Shown here piece by piece: positions 25,898 through 34,806 of a stretch of DNA of 64,000 nucleotides. The DNA comes from Prevotella sp. Its GTDB lineage: Bacteria; Bacteroidota; Bacteroidia; Bacteroidales; Bacteroidaceae. Where the stretch lies: NCBI GenBank assembly GCA_017960525.1, contig JAGCZA010000005.1, positions 1 through 64,000 of the forward strand. Direction: 5' to 3'. How positions within the stretch are numbered: position 1 is the first letter of the stretch; each line of letters begins with the position of its first letter. Under the pieces are notes generated by a model that worked only from the letters and a program-made list of their open reading frames with translations, ran no database searches and was not told the DNA's origin. The position numbers and the translations under genes were made by a program.

Positions 25898-27472
25898 CTA
25901 TTTCGTCGTTCCATAATACGGGTTCTGCTCCAACAGTTTATTGTGCTCAATATCGGCCTGTGGAATGGGCAGATACCAGGCGTTCTCGTCCTGAAGCACC
26001 GACCGCACCCACTGCTCGTTGGTGGTCACGTTGCCATCGACCACCTTGCCAATGAGTTGCTCCTTATACTTGTGGTCGGCGATGCGGCCCAGCCACAACA
26101 GGTCGTACCAGCGCTTGGCTTCGGCCATAAACTCCATCTCTTTCTGGTCAAGAATCTCCTCAAGCAGGGCCAGTTCGTCCAATTCGGTGATGTCTTTCTC
26201 GAAAGCAGGCAAGCCTGCGCGACTGCGTATGCGGTTCAACAGGCCAATCGCCTCGGCCCACGACGCCTCGCCCTTCATCGTCAGGGCTTGTGCCTTCATC
26301 AGCATCAGTTCGGCCACACGGTAGATGATAAAGTTGGCGTCCTGGTGCTGGCGTGCGCCGCCGGTGATGTCGGCCACGTCGGTACCGTAATACTTCCAGA
26401 TATACAACTGGTTGCTGATTTGCCAGGCGTTCACCTGACCGTTGTCAGGCACGTAAGTGGCCAGCAGCATACGGCCCATACGGCCGTCTTCGGTCAGCCC
26501 CTGTTCCTTCAACGTGAGTGTCTCGGCCTTCATCTTCTCTACTGCCTGCGGCGTGGGTCTTAGTGCTGGCGAGCCTGTCGGTGTGAACAGACTGGCGAAG
26601 TTGTTCGACTGCTGATTGCCGGCATAGTCCCAGTTCAACTCGAAGATGCTCTCGTTGCTGTTGCCTGGATAGTACAGGGTGTACCAGTCGTTGGTGTTCG
26701 ACATAAAAGCGGGTCTGAAGGCATCGGTGGCGTTGAGGACGAGATTGCAATACTCAATGCACTGGTCGTAGTCTTCGCTCCAGAGGCAGGCGTCGGCCAT
26801 CAGCGCATAGAGCGCCCACTTGGTGACACGCCCTTTCGTGGCCCACTCCTCTTCGTAAGTGCCTTTGGCGGCACCCGTGGCCAGAATGGTCTTGATGTCC
26901 TCCTTGATACGGGCGATGATTTCCTTCTCCGACGACTTGGCCACGTCAAACGAGGCATTGTCGTTGACGTATGCCTGAAGCACCATTGGCACATCGCGGT
27001 AGTTCTTCACCAACAACAGGAAACAATAGTCGCGCAGGAAATAGGCCTCGGCCAAATGGGAATTGCGCATCGCCTCGTAGTAGGTGTTGTCGGAAACGCC
27101 TGGTGCATACATCAACACGCTGTTGGCCAGTCCTATGACTTTGTAGATATTACTCCAGTCGCAAAGCGAATGGGTGGAGGTCATATTGAAGTCCTGCAAC
27201 TTGGCATCGCTGGTGTCCAGGGTGTAGATGGAGCCGCCGCGCAGTTCGCCCCACTTGATGAACTGCGGCACGCACTGGCGCATATAGTAATAGCCAGAAG
27301 CGATGACTGCCTCCACGTCTTCCTTCGACTGCCAGTATTCATCGGTCACCTGCTCGTTGTTGGGCAACACGTCGAGCCAGTCGTTGCAGGAAGAGAGAAG
27401 CCCCCCTCCAACTCCCCCGAGGGGGAAGGCAGTTACCAAATAAAGGGCGTATGTCAATAATTTCTTTCTCAT
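25898..27472 (-). CDS. SusD/RagB-like outer-membrane lipoprotein (pair 2)
   Basis: 524-aa SusD-like protein with lipobox LSSC before NDWLDVLPNNEQVTDEYW, the usual SusD start. Helical TPR-like core (SHLAEAYFLRDYCFLLLV) and the family C-terminus (LLNRIRSRAGLP, EFMAEAKRWYDLLWLG, ENAWYLPIPQADIEHNKLLEQNPYY) are all present. It binds glycan together with the SusC-like protein encoded 63 bp upstream. The signal-peptide core FPLGGVGGGLLSS is encoded by a G-rich repeat rather than ordinary hydrophobic codons. Confidence 0.92.
   Translation of the reverse strand: MRKKLLTYALYLVTAFPLGGVGGGLLSSCNDWLDVLPNNEQVTDEYWQSKEDVEAVIASGYYYMRQCVPQFIKWGELRGGSIYTLDTSDAKLQDFNMTSTHSLCDWSNIYKVIGLANSVLMYAPGVSDNTYYEAMRNSHLAEAYFLRDYCFLLLVKNYRDVPMVLQAYVNDNASFDVAKSSEKEIIARIKEDIKTILATGAAKGTYEEEWATKGRVTKWALYALMADACLWSEDYDQCIEYCNLVLNATDAFRPAFMSNTNDWYTLYYPGNSNESIFELNWDYAGNQQSNNFASLFTPTGSPALRPTPQAVEKMKAETLTLKEQGLTEDGRMGRMLLATYVPDNGQVNAWQISNQLYIWKYYGTDVADITGGARQHQDANFIIYRVAELMLMKAQALTMKGEASWAEAIGLLNRIRSRAGLPAFEKDITELDELALLEEILDQKEMEFMAEAKRWYDLLWLGRIADHKYKEQLIGKVVDGNVTTNEQWVRSVLQDENAWYLPIPQADIEHNKLLEQNPYYGTTK
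27401..27428. repeat. G-rich inverted-repeat element in SusD-2 signal peptide
   Basis: TCCCCC-GA-GGGGGA (27413-27426) next to a CCCCCCTCC run; read on the minus strand as FPLGGVGGGL. Confidence 0.7.
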
Positions 27473-27503
27473 CTTTATCTTATTTATTATTGTGTATCTA
27501 TAT

Positions 27504-27529
27504 ACTCCCTCCCCAAGAAGGCAGGGAGT
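27504..27529. repeat. Intercistronic hairpin between SusC-2 and SusD-2
   Basis: ACTCCCT (27504-27510) and AGGGAGT (27523-27529), perfect 7-bp stem with 12-nt loop, 7 bp past the SusC stop. It may set SusC/SusD expression ratio or RNA stability. Confidence 0.55.
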
Positions 27530-27535
27530 GGGAAC

Positions 27536-30500
27536 TTAGAAGTCAAGGTTCACACCAAAGGCAAAACGCTTGGAGACAGGAGTCGTGGCATTGTCCTTGA
27601 CCAAACTGGTGGCGCTGGGCATCTTCACTTCCGGGTCCTGGCCCTTGTAACTGGTCCAGGTGAAAAGGTCGTAGGCGGTGGCGAAGACGTTCAAGCGCGT
27701 GATGCCCACCTTCTTCAGCCACTCCTTTGGCAGATTGTAACTCAGAGAGAGCGTCTTCAACCGAATGAACGAGGCATCCTCGACAAAGCGGTCGCTGCCC
27801 AAGTAGTTGTAGCCCATACCGTAGAGGGCACGGGGAATGTCGGTCTGGTCGCCCTCGGCACGCCAGCGGTGAAGCACGGCTGTCGACTGGTTGGCCACGC
27901 CGCGCATATTCTCCAACGAGATACGGGCGCCATTGATGACCTTCTGACCATAGCGTCCATAGAAGAAAGTGGTGAGCGTGAGTTGTTTCCAGCGCACCTG
28001 GAAACCGCCGCCGCCGAAGAACTTCGGGTTGGCATTGCCCAGATAGACGATGTCGCTCTCGTTGATGACACCGTCGTGGTTGATGTCTTCATACTTGGCA
28101 TCGCCCGGATAGACGCGCTCGTTACCGTTGCGCATCACCATCTGCTGGCCCTGCCAGTCGGTCATCACATTGCCCTCGGCATTGCGGGCAAGCGTCTCTT
28201 CTTCGTTCTGATAGACACCGAGGTAGCGATAGCCATAGAACGAGCCAACCGGGGCATTTTCGACAATGCGCAGCGCGTAGTTACCATTGCCGAAGGAGTA
28301 GTTGTCCATCACCCAAGTGGAGGGCAGTTCCTTCACCTTGTTCACGTTACGGCTCACGTTGGCATTGATCGAGACAGTCCAGTCCTTGTTGCGGAACACC
28401 TCGTAGTCGAAGCGCATCTCTATACCTTTGTTCGACATCTTGCCGCTGTTGATATACTTCACCGAGCCATAGCCTGTGGTGACGGGCAACTTGGTGTCCT
28501 TGAGCAGCATATCGCTGGTCTCCTTATCGTAGTAGTCGAAGGTGAAGTTGAACTTGTCGAAGAGGCGCAAGTCGATACCGAAGTCATACTCGCGGGTGGT
28601 CTCCCACTTCAGGTTATCGAGTTGCATACGGTCGGGCACAATAGCCGCCATATTCATATATTGGCCAAGGCTCTTGTAAGCACCCAGATAGATACTGGCA
28701 CCGCTGGGCGATGTGCCGCTCCAACCATAGCCTACACGCAACTTGGCAATATTGAGCCACTTCTTCACACTCTCGCTCCAGAAGTGCTCCTGCTCGGCGT
28801 TCCAAGCCACACCGAAAGCGGGGAAGGTGCCCCAGCGGCGGTCCTTGCCCATAGTCGAGTTGCCCTCACGGTTGATGGTGGCACGGAAGACGTAGCGATT
28901 GTCGAAGGTGTAAACACCCTGACCAATGAACATAATGGAGCGGCGCTCACTATTGCCGCTGCCACTGCCTGCCACCACACTACCCACCACGGGGTCGCTC
29001 AGGTTGGCTGACACGTTGCCGTAGGTCGAACTGGTGTAAGAGAAACTCTGGTTGTCGGATGTCTTCACCAATGCAGTAGCAATAAGTTTGTGCTTTTCGG
29101 CGAAAGTTTTGTTGTAGATGAGTTTATTTTCCGTCTGGAGTGAGAAAGCGTCGCTGGTGGCATCGGTCGAGCGGTTGGCATTGCTGCTGGTCCACAGTAC
29201 GCCCGTAGCCTCCTGGGGCAGGAACTTCTTGTTCTTCGTGGTGCTCATATTCATCGACACCCAACCAGCATACTGAAGTCCGAAGGGGAAGTCGTACTCC
29301 AACGTGATGGTCAGTTTCTCCTGCCGCTGGGTGGTCTTATTATAGCCCTCGTTCACCAAAGCCACAGGATTGTAGTTGCTGCTGTAGGCACCCTGGAAGT
29401 CGCTCTCCTGCGTGAAATAGACGCCAGTGGACTCTTTTGTCACAGGGTCTATCCAATAGGGGCTCAGGTTGGGCATTTTATATTGGGCCATCGAGCGCGC
29501 ATTGTCGAGCACGTTGGCATCTTTGTTGGTGTTTGTGAAAGAGAAGTCTGTGCGTACACGCAACTGGTCGCTGAACTTGTAGGTGATTTTCATACCAGCG
29601 GACAGACGCTGAACGCCTGTTCCACGGGTGGTTCCCTGCTCGTCATAGTAACCCAAATTGAGTTTATAGACAGCCTTCTCGCCACCACCGGTCATCGAGA
29701 AGTTATTGTCGGTGATGATGGCGTTCTGCTTCACAGCCTCTAACCAGTCGGTGTTTACGTTATACTCGTCGTAGTAGCGGTACGACGGGTCATAGTTCAG
29801 TTCCAAATTGTTGAAGAGCATATTCATCTCCGAGGCGGCACTGTTCACGCCCTTGGCGTTGGCAGCATTCCAGATTGCATCCTGCATCAGGGCCACATAC
29901 TGCGGACCGTTGAGCAAAGGAATGCTTTCAGGCTCCTTCTTGAACGTCATCTTCGACGAAAAGGAGAACTTGGTCTTTCCCATTGCACCGCGCTTGGTTG
30001 TAATGAGCAGCACGCCGTTGGCTCCCTTTGTGCCATAAATGGCTGTGGCGGAAGCGTCCTTGAGCACTTCAATGCTTTCGATGTTGGCCGGGGCAATGTT
30101 CAGCATAGCGCCGAAATCCTCCTCATTGGCGGTGGCGAAGTTGAAGTCCTCGCTGATGTCCACGTCCTGCGGCACGCCATCGATGACGATGAGCGGTTCG
30201 TTGCTGGCCGAAAGCGAACTGGTACCACGGATGCGGATGCTGCTGCGTGCGCCGGGGTCACCGCCAAGGTTGATATCAAGACCGGCAATCTGGCCCTGCA
30301 GGGCCTCCTCCACACTGGTGACTGGCGATGTCTCAACGATTTCGGTCAGGTCAATCTTCTGTACCGACGAGGTCTGCTCCATTCGGCTGATACCCATTCC
30401 GTCGCGTCCGCCACGCTGGCCGGTAACCTGTACTTCCTTCAGCGTGGTCTGGTTCTCCAATGTGAAGTTCTGGGTCGTCTGTCCCGTATATTTCACGCTC

Positions 30501-30802
30501 TGCGTCTTCATACCGATGTACGAGGCCTGGATGCGCAGATTCTTGGCATCACGCGGCACCTGCAGATTGTAATGGCCATTGATGTCGGTGACAGCACCCT
30601 TCACATAACGGTTCTGCTGGTTCACCAGCACCACATTGGCTCCCATAACGGGTTCCTTGGCACCGCCGAATATTTCAGTCACAGTACCTGTAATGGTCTG
30701 CGCCATAGAAGTGATAAGTGATAATTGGAAAGTGACAAGTACGGCAAGTACTTTCACTATCCATCTCGCTTTCACTTCTAAATATTTCTCTTTTATTTCC
30801 AT
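27536..30802 (-). CDS. SusC/RagA-like TonB-dependent transporter (pair 2)
   Basis: 1088-aa outer-membrane importer. Signal peptide (FQLSLITSMAQ), carboxypeptidase-like domain (ITGTVTEIFGGAKEPVMGANVVL, shown here only as the family start), plug with SVEEALQGQIAGLDI, IRGTSSLSASNEPLIVIDG and VLKDASATAIYGTKGANGVL, then a barrel with the C-terminal VSKRFAFGVNLDF. It is more canonical than the pair-1 transporter (NEPL, DASA motifs intact). The signal-peptide region is again built on heptamers (AGTGATA type). It is followed by its SusD partner. Confidence 0.94.
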   Translation of the reverse strand: MEIKEKYLEVKARWIVKVLAVLVTFQLSLITSMAQTITGTVTEIFGGAKEPVMGANVVLVNQQNRYVKGAVTDINGHYNLQVPRDAKNLRIQASYIGMKTQSVKYTGQTTQNFTLENQTTLKEVQVTGQRGGRDGMGISRMEQTSSVQKIDLTEIVETSPVTSVEEALQGQIAGLDINLGGDPGARSSIRIRGTSSLSASNEPLIVIDGVPQDVDISEDFNFATANEEDFGAMLNIAPANIESIEVLKDASATAIYGTKGANGVLLITTKRGAMGKTKFSFSSKMTFKKEPESIPLLNGPQYVALMQDAIWNAANAKGVNSAASEMNMLFNNLELNYDPSYRYYDEYNVNTDWLEAVKQNAIITDNNFSMTGGGEKAVYKLNLGYYDEQGTTRGTGVQRLSAGMKITYKFSDQLRVRTDFSFTNTNKDANVLDNARSMAQYKMPNLSPYWIDPVTKESTGVYFTQESDFQGAYSSNYNPVALVNEGYNKTTQRQEKLTITLEYDFPFGLQYAGWVSMNMSTTKNKKFLPQEATGVLWTSSNANRSTDATSDAFSLQTENKLIYNKTFAEKHKLIATALVKTSDNQSFSYTSSTYGNVSANLSDPVVGSVVAGSGSGNSERRSIMFIGQGVYTFDNRYVFRATINREGNSTMGKDRRWGTFPAFGVAWNAEQEHFWSESVKKWLNIAKLRVGYGWSGTSPSGASIYLGAYKSLGQYMNMAAIVPDRMQLDNLKWETTREYDFGIDLRLFDKFNFTFDYYDKETSDMLLKDTKLPVTTGYGSVKYINSGKMSNKGIEMRFDYEVFRNKDWTVSINANVSRNVNKVKELPSTWVMDNYSFGNGNYALRIVENAPVGSFYGYRYLGVYQNEEETLARNAEGNVMTDWQGQQMVMRNGNERVYPGDAKYEDINHDGVINESDIVYLGNANPKFFGGGGFQVRWKQLTLTTFFYGRYGQKVINGARISLENMRGVANQSTAVLHRWRAEGDQTDIPRALYGMGYNYLGSDRFVEDASFIRLKTLSLSYNLPKEWLKKVGITRLNVFATAYDLFTWTSYKGQDPEVKMPSATSLVKDNATTPVSKRFAFGVNLDF
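30710..30744. repeat. Heptamer repeat encoding the SusC-2 signal peptide
   Basis: AGTGATA AGTGATA ATTGGAA AGTGACA AGTACGG in phase; minus strand reads VTFQLSLIT. Confidence 0.8.
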
Positions 30803-30830
30803 ATCAATATCTTTTCACTTACCACTTTTC

Positions 30831-33155
30831 TTACTCACTTAACAGGATACCATCAATGAACTGCATACAGCCGTCGCTGAAGGCGAAAGGCAGGCAGAAA
30901 TATTTGCGGCTCACCTGTACGCGGGGCTGGCCTTCCAAGCCAACGCTCAGAGTGCCGCTGTCCTGCTGTGTCAGCCCGTCATTGGTTATCACTATGTTCT
31001 CGCCACTCATCGTGAGGAACGTTCCAGTCATAGATGAGCCAGGATAGGGATAACTGGTGATGGTGTTCATCAGCGACGAGACAAAGTAGTGTCGCAGATA
31101 ATTGGCCAGGGCCGTCTTGTTATTACCCGTCACGTTGCCCGTCATCGTGTAGTCGTCGGCAATCTTCAGGCCTGAACAGCCGGGAATGTTGTCAATGTTC
31201 TGCCTGATGGCCTCATTGGTGGGTACGAAAGCCACCAAGCGGTTACCCTCACTAGTAAGAGAAGGCATAGCACCGCCATTGACCAATCCGGCCTTCTGCA
31301 GCAGTTGTGAGAAGAGATAGTATTCGTAGTTTTTGTCGTTACCAACGGAAAGCAGATGTTCGAGTCCGTCGCCTGTCTGCTCGGCAAAGAGGTCGTCGCT
31401 GTCGTAGGTGTAGGCCATACCGTTGGTCCAGGAGTCACCACCTTCAACGCCTGTGTAGAACGACGGTCTCAATGGGTGGTAATCCACAAAGGGTGAGCCT
31501 TGGTAGGCAGGATTGAGTTGCTGGTTGAAGCGCGCGTTGGTGGTAATCTTGCCATCGTGGACATACCAGTAGTTGAAGGCGATGTTGGTCTCATAGACCT
31601 GCGTAGGCAGCACGCCAAAGGCGACATTCGACTGCGCCACATGCATATTGACAATGCTTTCGGCCTTACTCTGGCCCATATTGGCGAAGTTGCCGTCCAC
31701 GTCGCTATACACCTCTATATTCTTGCCTTGGGTGGTCTCGTTGAGACGCATCTGGGGTTCGTTCTGGTTATACTGTTTGTTGGTGGGCATCAGCACCATA
31801 AAGTTGGTCTTGTTGGAAGCCAACGAGAGCACCAGGTCGCTCTTGTCAAGCGTATAGAGGAAACACTGGAATGTGGTGTCGCGGAAAGCCTGTCCCACAA
31901 CACTACGGAATACAGCGGGTGCCTCCATCTGATTCATACCATAGACCACGCCATTCTCACACATCAGACGGTCGTCCACCTGGTCGGGGTTAATGGTGAT
32001 GGAAGTGCCAAAGGCCGTCTCGACCAGTCCCTTCCGAATCTCCTCTGGGTAACGGATGGTATTGCCGTCGGCAAACGACTGCATAATGAAATATTGAACC
32101 ACAAGCGGGTCAAGATCTTTCAGCGAGGCATAGCCGCCCTCTGGCGTCCAATAGGTCTGGAAGTAGTGGCTGATAGCCTGATTCGACGGTGCAAAGATGG
32201 TGTAACCCACGCTGGAAAGTTGGCTCATTTGCCTGTAGTTGGTGACAGGCCACTCGCAAGCGATATTAGGCAGCGGCGAGTGAACGAGTTGGTAAACGGG
32301 TTTGCCAACGTTGTCGCTGGTCTCGGTAGCAGCAGGCGAAAGGGAACCATAGTTATCATAGAGACCAATGAAGTCGCTGTAGTCCGGACGCTGGCGCAAG
32401 GTCTGGTAAATGGTTTCCAGGGGGCGCACCACTTGACTGACGTGGTAGAGGTAGCCATTGTCGGTGACTACGGCCTGCTGGTCTCTGACGCTGGCGTTTG
32501 ACACTTGGAAGCCGTCACCCGTAACTATCCATTGGCTGCCAGGGAAGAAATATTCGTAGTTGCTCTTGGCATCAATGCCGAGCGTTTCAAACAATTTATT
32601 CGACAACACGGGCAGGAAACGCTCATAGTGGTAAAGTGTGACGGTGGTATCTTGTCCGTCGAGTTTGCCGCGCACCTGTTCCATATCGTCCTGACTGCGG
32701 GTGCGATGCTTGTACCACGTTCCGGCTCCCTGCTCCTTGGCTTCCGCACTTGCCCCGTCACCCTCGTTGGGACGGAAGTTGACCAGTTTCTGCCAGTCGT
32801 AGGCATAATACATCAGATGGAAGCCCACGGTCTTCTTCAACTCCGCAGGATTTTGTTTCCACATCTCGTCTACGCTGGTATAGCCCTGCTGGTGCAAATA
32901 ATCTGTCCACGCATCGTCGTCGGAGGCCATCACAGTGAGGATGCTCTGCCCATTGACTATAGGCTTGTAACCTGTCAACTCAATGGCTTTGAGGAATGAG
33001 GCATAGTTGCCCTCACCCTCCATTACCTCCCAGGCGTTGCCTTTGAGCCATGATGGCGCAGCGTAGTGATCATCGTCGGCAATGTCGTGACACGAAACGA
33101 CAAAAGCCCCCGCAATAGCAAGTGCAATTGCCGTCAGTAATGGTTTATTAGTCAT
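30831..33155 (-). CDS. FAS1 (fasciclin)-domain surface lipoprotein 3
   Basis: Start at 33155 (MTNKPLLTAIALAIAG, lipobox VVSC); an in-frame start 13 codons upstream would spoil the signal peptide. 774 aa. Repeated fasciclin-like domains are visible: SILTVMASDDDAW, YTIFAPSNQAISHYFQ, FMVLMPTNKQYNQ and NRLVAFVPTNEAIRQNID, so about four copies, each with an H...G-type follow-up. It heads the PUL transcription unit and precedes SusC of pair 2 by 28 bp. Likely a cell-surface glycan-binding protein; function inferred from position. No clear promoter was found upstream, but a 100-bp inverted-repeat element lies there. Confidence 0.85.
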   Translation of the reverse strand: MTNKPLLTAIALAIAGAFVVSCHDIADDDHYAAPSWLKGNAWEVMEGEGNYASFLKAIELTGYKPIVNGQSILTVMASDDDAWTDYLHQQGYTSVDEMWKQNPAELKKTVGFHLMYYAYDWQKLVNFRPNEGDGASAEAKEQGAGTWYKHRTRSQDDMEQVRGKLDGQDTTVTLYHYERFLPVLSNKLFETLGIDAKSNYEYFFPGSQWIVTGDGFQVSNASVRDQQAVVTDNGYLYHVSQVVRPLETIYQTLRQRPDYSDFIGLYDNYGSLSPAATETSDNVGKPVYQLVHSPLPNIACEWPVTNYRQMSQLSSVGYTIFAPSNQAISHYFQTYWTPEGGYASLKDLDPLVVQYFIMQSFADGNTIRYPEEIRKGLVETAFGTSITINPDQVDDRLMCENGVVYGMNQMEAPAVFRSVVGQAFRDTTFQCFLYTLDKSDLVLSLASNKTNFMVLMPTNKQYNQNEPQMRLNETTQGKNIEVYSDVDGNFANMGQSKAESIVNMHVAQSNVAFGVLPTQVYETNIAFNYWYVHDGKITTNARFNQQLNPAYQGSPFVDYHPLRPSFYTGVEGGDSWTNGMAYTYDSDDLFAEQTGDGLEHLLSVGNDKNYEYYLFSQLLQKAGLVNGGAMPSLTSEGNRLVAFVPTNEAIRQNIDNIPGCSGLKIADDYTMTGNVTGNNKTALANYLRHYFVSSLMNTITSYPYPGSSMTGTFLTMSGENIVITNDGLTQQDSGTLSVGLEGQPRVQVSRKYFCLPFAFSDGCMQFIDGILLSE

Positions 33156-33200
33156 TTGATAGTAGTAGTAGTTTATTTTAGGTAGTTTTGCCAAAAGGCG

Positions 33201-33300
33201 AAAGTTGTGTGGAGACGCACTACATCCCTTCTCTCCTGTCCTCTCTTGGGAGGAGGGGGAACAGTAAAAAACGGTTTGGAGTGCGTCTCAACACACCTTT
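33201..33300. repeat. MITE-like 100-bp element with 24-bp inverted ends
   Basis: Ends 33201-33224 and 33277-33300 are inverted repeats matching at 21 of 24 positions without gaps (core GAGACGCACT). The interior carries CCTCTCTTGGGAGGAGGGG. It has no ORF and sits between the TM2 cluster and the head of the PUL. Confidence 0.75.
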
Positions 33301-33350
33301 AGGTGGAGGCTCTACGGGGAGAGCAGGCTGGCTTGCTAACTGCCATTACA

Positions 33351-33692
33351 CTAACGGAAAGAGAGCATCTGCATCACCTTTTCAGTGTTTCTCTGACGGG
33401 TGGCACCCATAATGAGGAAAAGGTCGATAAGCCACCAGACACCACAACCGCCACCTGTGAGCAGTTTTCCGATTCCCAGGCCAATATCGCCAATGTAGAA
33501 GCGGTCAATGCCCAGTGACCCTACGAGTACCGAGATGATAATCGAGATTGTCGGGTCTTTCAAATCGGAAAAAGCGAAGACGGCTGTGTTATAGTCCCTA
33601 TCCTGCAGTTGCTCACGGATAGAAGGGATGTACTCCGGTGCCAATTTGGAGGAGTGCATCAGAATGAGCTGGTCTACTTGCTGCTGTTCCAT
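33351..33692 (-). CDS. TM2-domain membrane protein A
   Basis: 113 aa. An N-terminal helical region (LAPEYIPSIREQLQ) precedes a TM2 domain of two membrane helices with the conserved turn (GSLGIDRFYIGDIGLGIGKLL, GGGCGVWWLIDLFLI). Paralogue of the next upstream gene, with 3 bp between them, so translationally close. TM2 proteins have no single known role in bacteria. Last gene of a unit with DUF2752 and CD225-like proteins. Confidence 0.88.
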   Translation of the reverse strand: MEQQQVDQLILMHSSKLAPEYIPSIREQLQDRDYNTAVFAFSDLKDPTISIIISVLVGSLGIDRFYIGDIGLGIGKLLTGGGCGVWWLIDLFLIMGATRQRNTEKVMQMLSFR

Positions 33693-33695
33693 AAC

Positions 33696-34028
33696 TTAGA
33701 TGCGGTTCAAGATTTTCTCTGCATTGTACTGGCGGGTACGTGAACTGACGGTGAACCAGTCGATGATGGCCCAGATGCCGCAGCCGCCACAAGTGCAAAG
33801 TTTGGCAATGCCCAGTCCCGTCTGTCCCAGCATAAAACGGTCTACGCCGTAGCCACCGAGGAAGAAGGAAATAAGAAACATTGTGGTTGTGCTTTTCAGG
33901 TCGGCAAAGGCAGCCTGTGCCACGCCTTCGTCGGCATTCTGCAAACGCTCGCGAATGGTATCGATGAGTTCGGGAGCAAGCTTGTCAGCATTGATGGAGA
34001 CGAGCTGGTTAATTTGATCAGTGGTCAT
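33696..34028 (-). CDS. TM2-domain membrane protein B
   Basis: 110 aa, same architecture as its neighbour: INADKLAPELIDTIRERLQ helix, then TM2 with GGYGVDRFMLGQTGLGIAKL and GGCGIWAIIDWF. The two are clear tandem duplicates that have diverged. Expected in the inner membrane. Confidence 0.88.
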   Translation of the reverse strand: MTTDQINQLVSINADKLAPELIDTIRERLQNADEGVAQAAFADLKSTTTMFLISFFLGGYGVDRFMLGQTGLGIAKLCTCGGCGIWAIIDWFTVSSRTRQYNAEKILNRI

Positions 34029-34062
34029 AGTCGTAAAGTGTTAGTGAATAATTAATGTAAAT

Positions 34063-34440
34063 TTAGATGTGTAGTATATTTCTCAGAACGAACCACGCCG
34101 GTGCAATGATGCAACAGGCGATGGTGGCTGTCCGCCCTTCTATCACTGCCCGCCAGCGTTGCTGTTGACTACCTTTCAGCATTGTCCGCTCTATGGCAAA
34201 GAGCAGCAGATAGGGCAGTAGCAGCACCAGCAGATAGTTGTAGCCAATGGCCTCGGCAAAGCGTCCGTGCAGCAGGGCGTGAATGAAACGCTGCATACCA
34301 CAGCCCGGACAACTCAACCCTGTCAGTTGCTTGAGCAGGCACTTTGGGGCAAACGGCGCGTCTACGGGGTTGAACACGTAGAGCAGCACCAGCACCAGCG
34401 CCACGGCTGCCAACAGGAGGACAGTAGACAGGCGTTTCAA
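34063..34440 (-). CDS. DUF2752 membrane protein, TTG start
   Basis: 125 aa with three hydrophobic segments and the DUF2752 signature SCPGCGMQRFIHALLHG, which has a CxxC pair. The only plausible start is TTG at 34440 (reading as MKRLSTVLLL); the next ATG lies inside the signature. The codon just before is the TAA of the CD225-like gene, in the same frame. So the two genes form one frame split by one stop, needing re-initiation or read-through. Function unknown. Confidence 0.8.
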   Translation of the reverse strand: MKRLSTVLLLAAVALVLVLLYVFNPVDAPFAPKCLLKQLTGLSCPGCGMQRFIHALLHGRFAEAIGYNYLLVLLLPYLLLFAIERTMLKGSQQQRWRAVIEGRTATIACCIIAPAWFVLRNILHI

Positions 34441-34782
34441 TTAGTATTGTATCTGCTCAATCAGGTTGTTCAATGCACCGGTGCAGTTCAACACCATACT
34501 GACGATGAACGACAAGCACATCAGACCGATGGCAATGTAGCTGAACATCTTGGCATTCTTGCTGCACGACATTGCCTTGATGTAGAACTGGTCGCCCTGT
34601 TGCATTGACAATTTCTGAACCTCGTTGGCCTGCATCAGAGCATAGATGGAGCAACCGAGTGCCGGCAAGTTGCAGCAGCAGACAATTGAGAGCACCAGGG
34701 CCACGATGGCCAAAGTCTTGTGATCTTCTACGGGGGGACGCTGAGGCAGACCGCCACCCGTTGGTTGATAGGGATATTCCAT
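34441..34782 (-). CDS. CD225/dispanin-like membrane protein
   Basis: 113 aa. Proline-rich N-terminus (YPYQPTGGGLPQRPP), then the CD225 pattern: first helix KTLAIVALVLSIVCCCNLPALG, charged loop ANEVQKLSMQQGDQFYIKA, KNAKMFSYIAIGL second helix. In eukaryotes the family includes IFITM proteins; the bacterial role is unknown. It starts 24 bp after the ilvE stop, so may be co-transcribed with it. Confidence 0.8.
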   Translation of the reverse strand: MEYPYQPTGGGLPQRPPVEDHKTLAIVALVLSIVCCCNLPALGCSIYALMQANEVQKLSMQQGDQFYIKAMSCSKNAKMFSYIAIGLMCLSFIVSMVLNCTGALNNLIEQIQY

Positions 34783-34806
34783 AGTCGTTATTGTTAAAGT
34801 GTTTGA

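Noticed and set aside
33207..33296. Invertible promoter flanked by inverted repeats
   Set aside because: Arms are imperfect, there is no nearby recombinase gene, and no promoter box was seen inside; a MITE-like element fits better.
34063..34782. Sequencing error creating a false stop between CD225 and DUF2752
   Set aside because: Cannot be excluded, but both halves look complete as families and a TTG start is plausible, so it is reported as an observation rather than a pseudogene.
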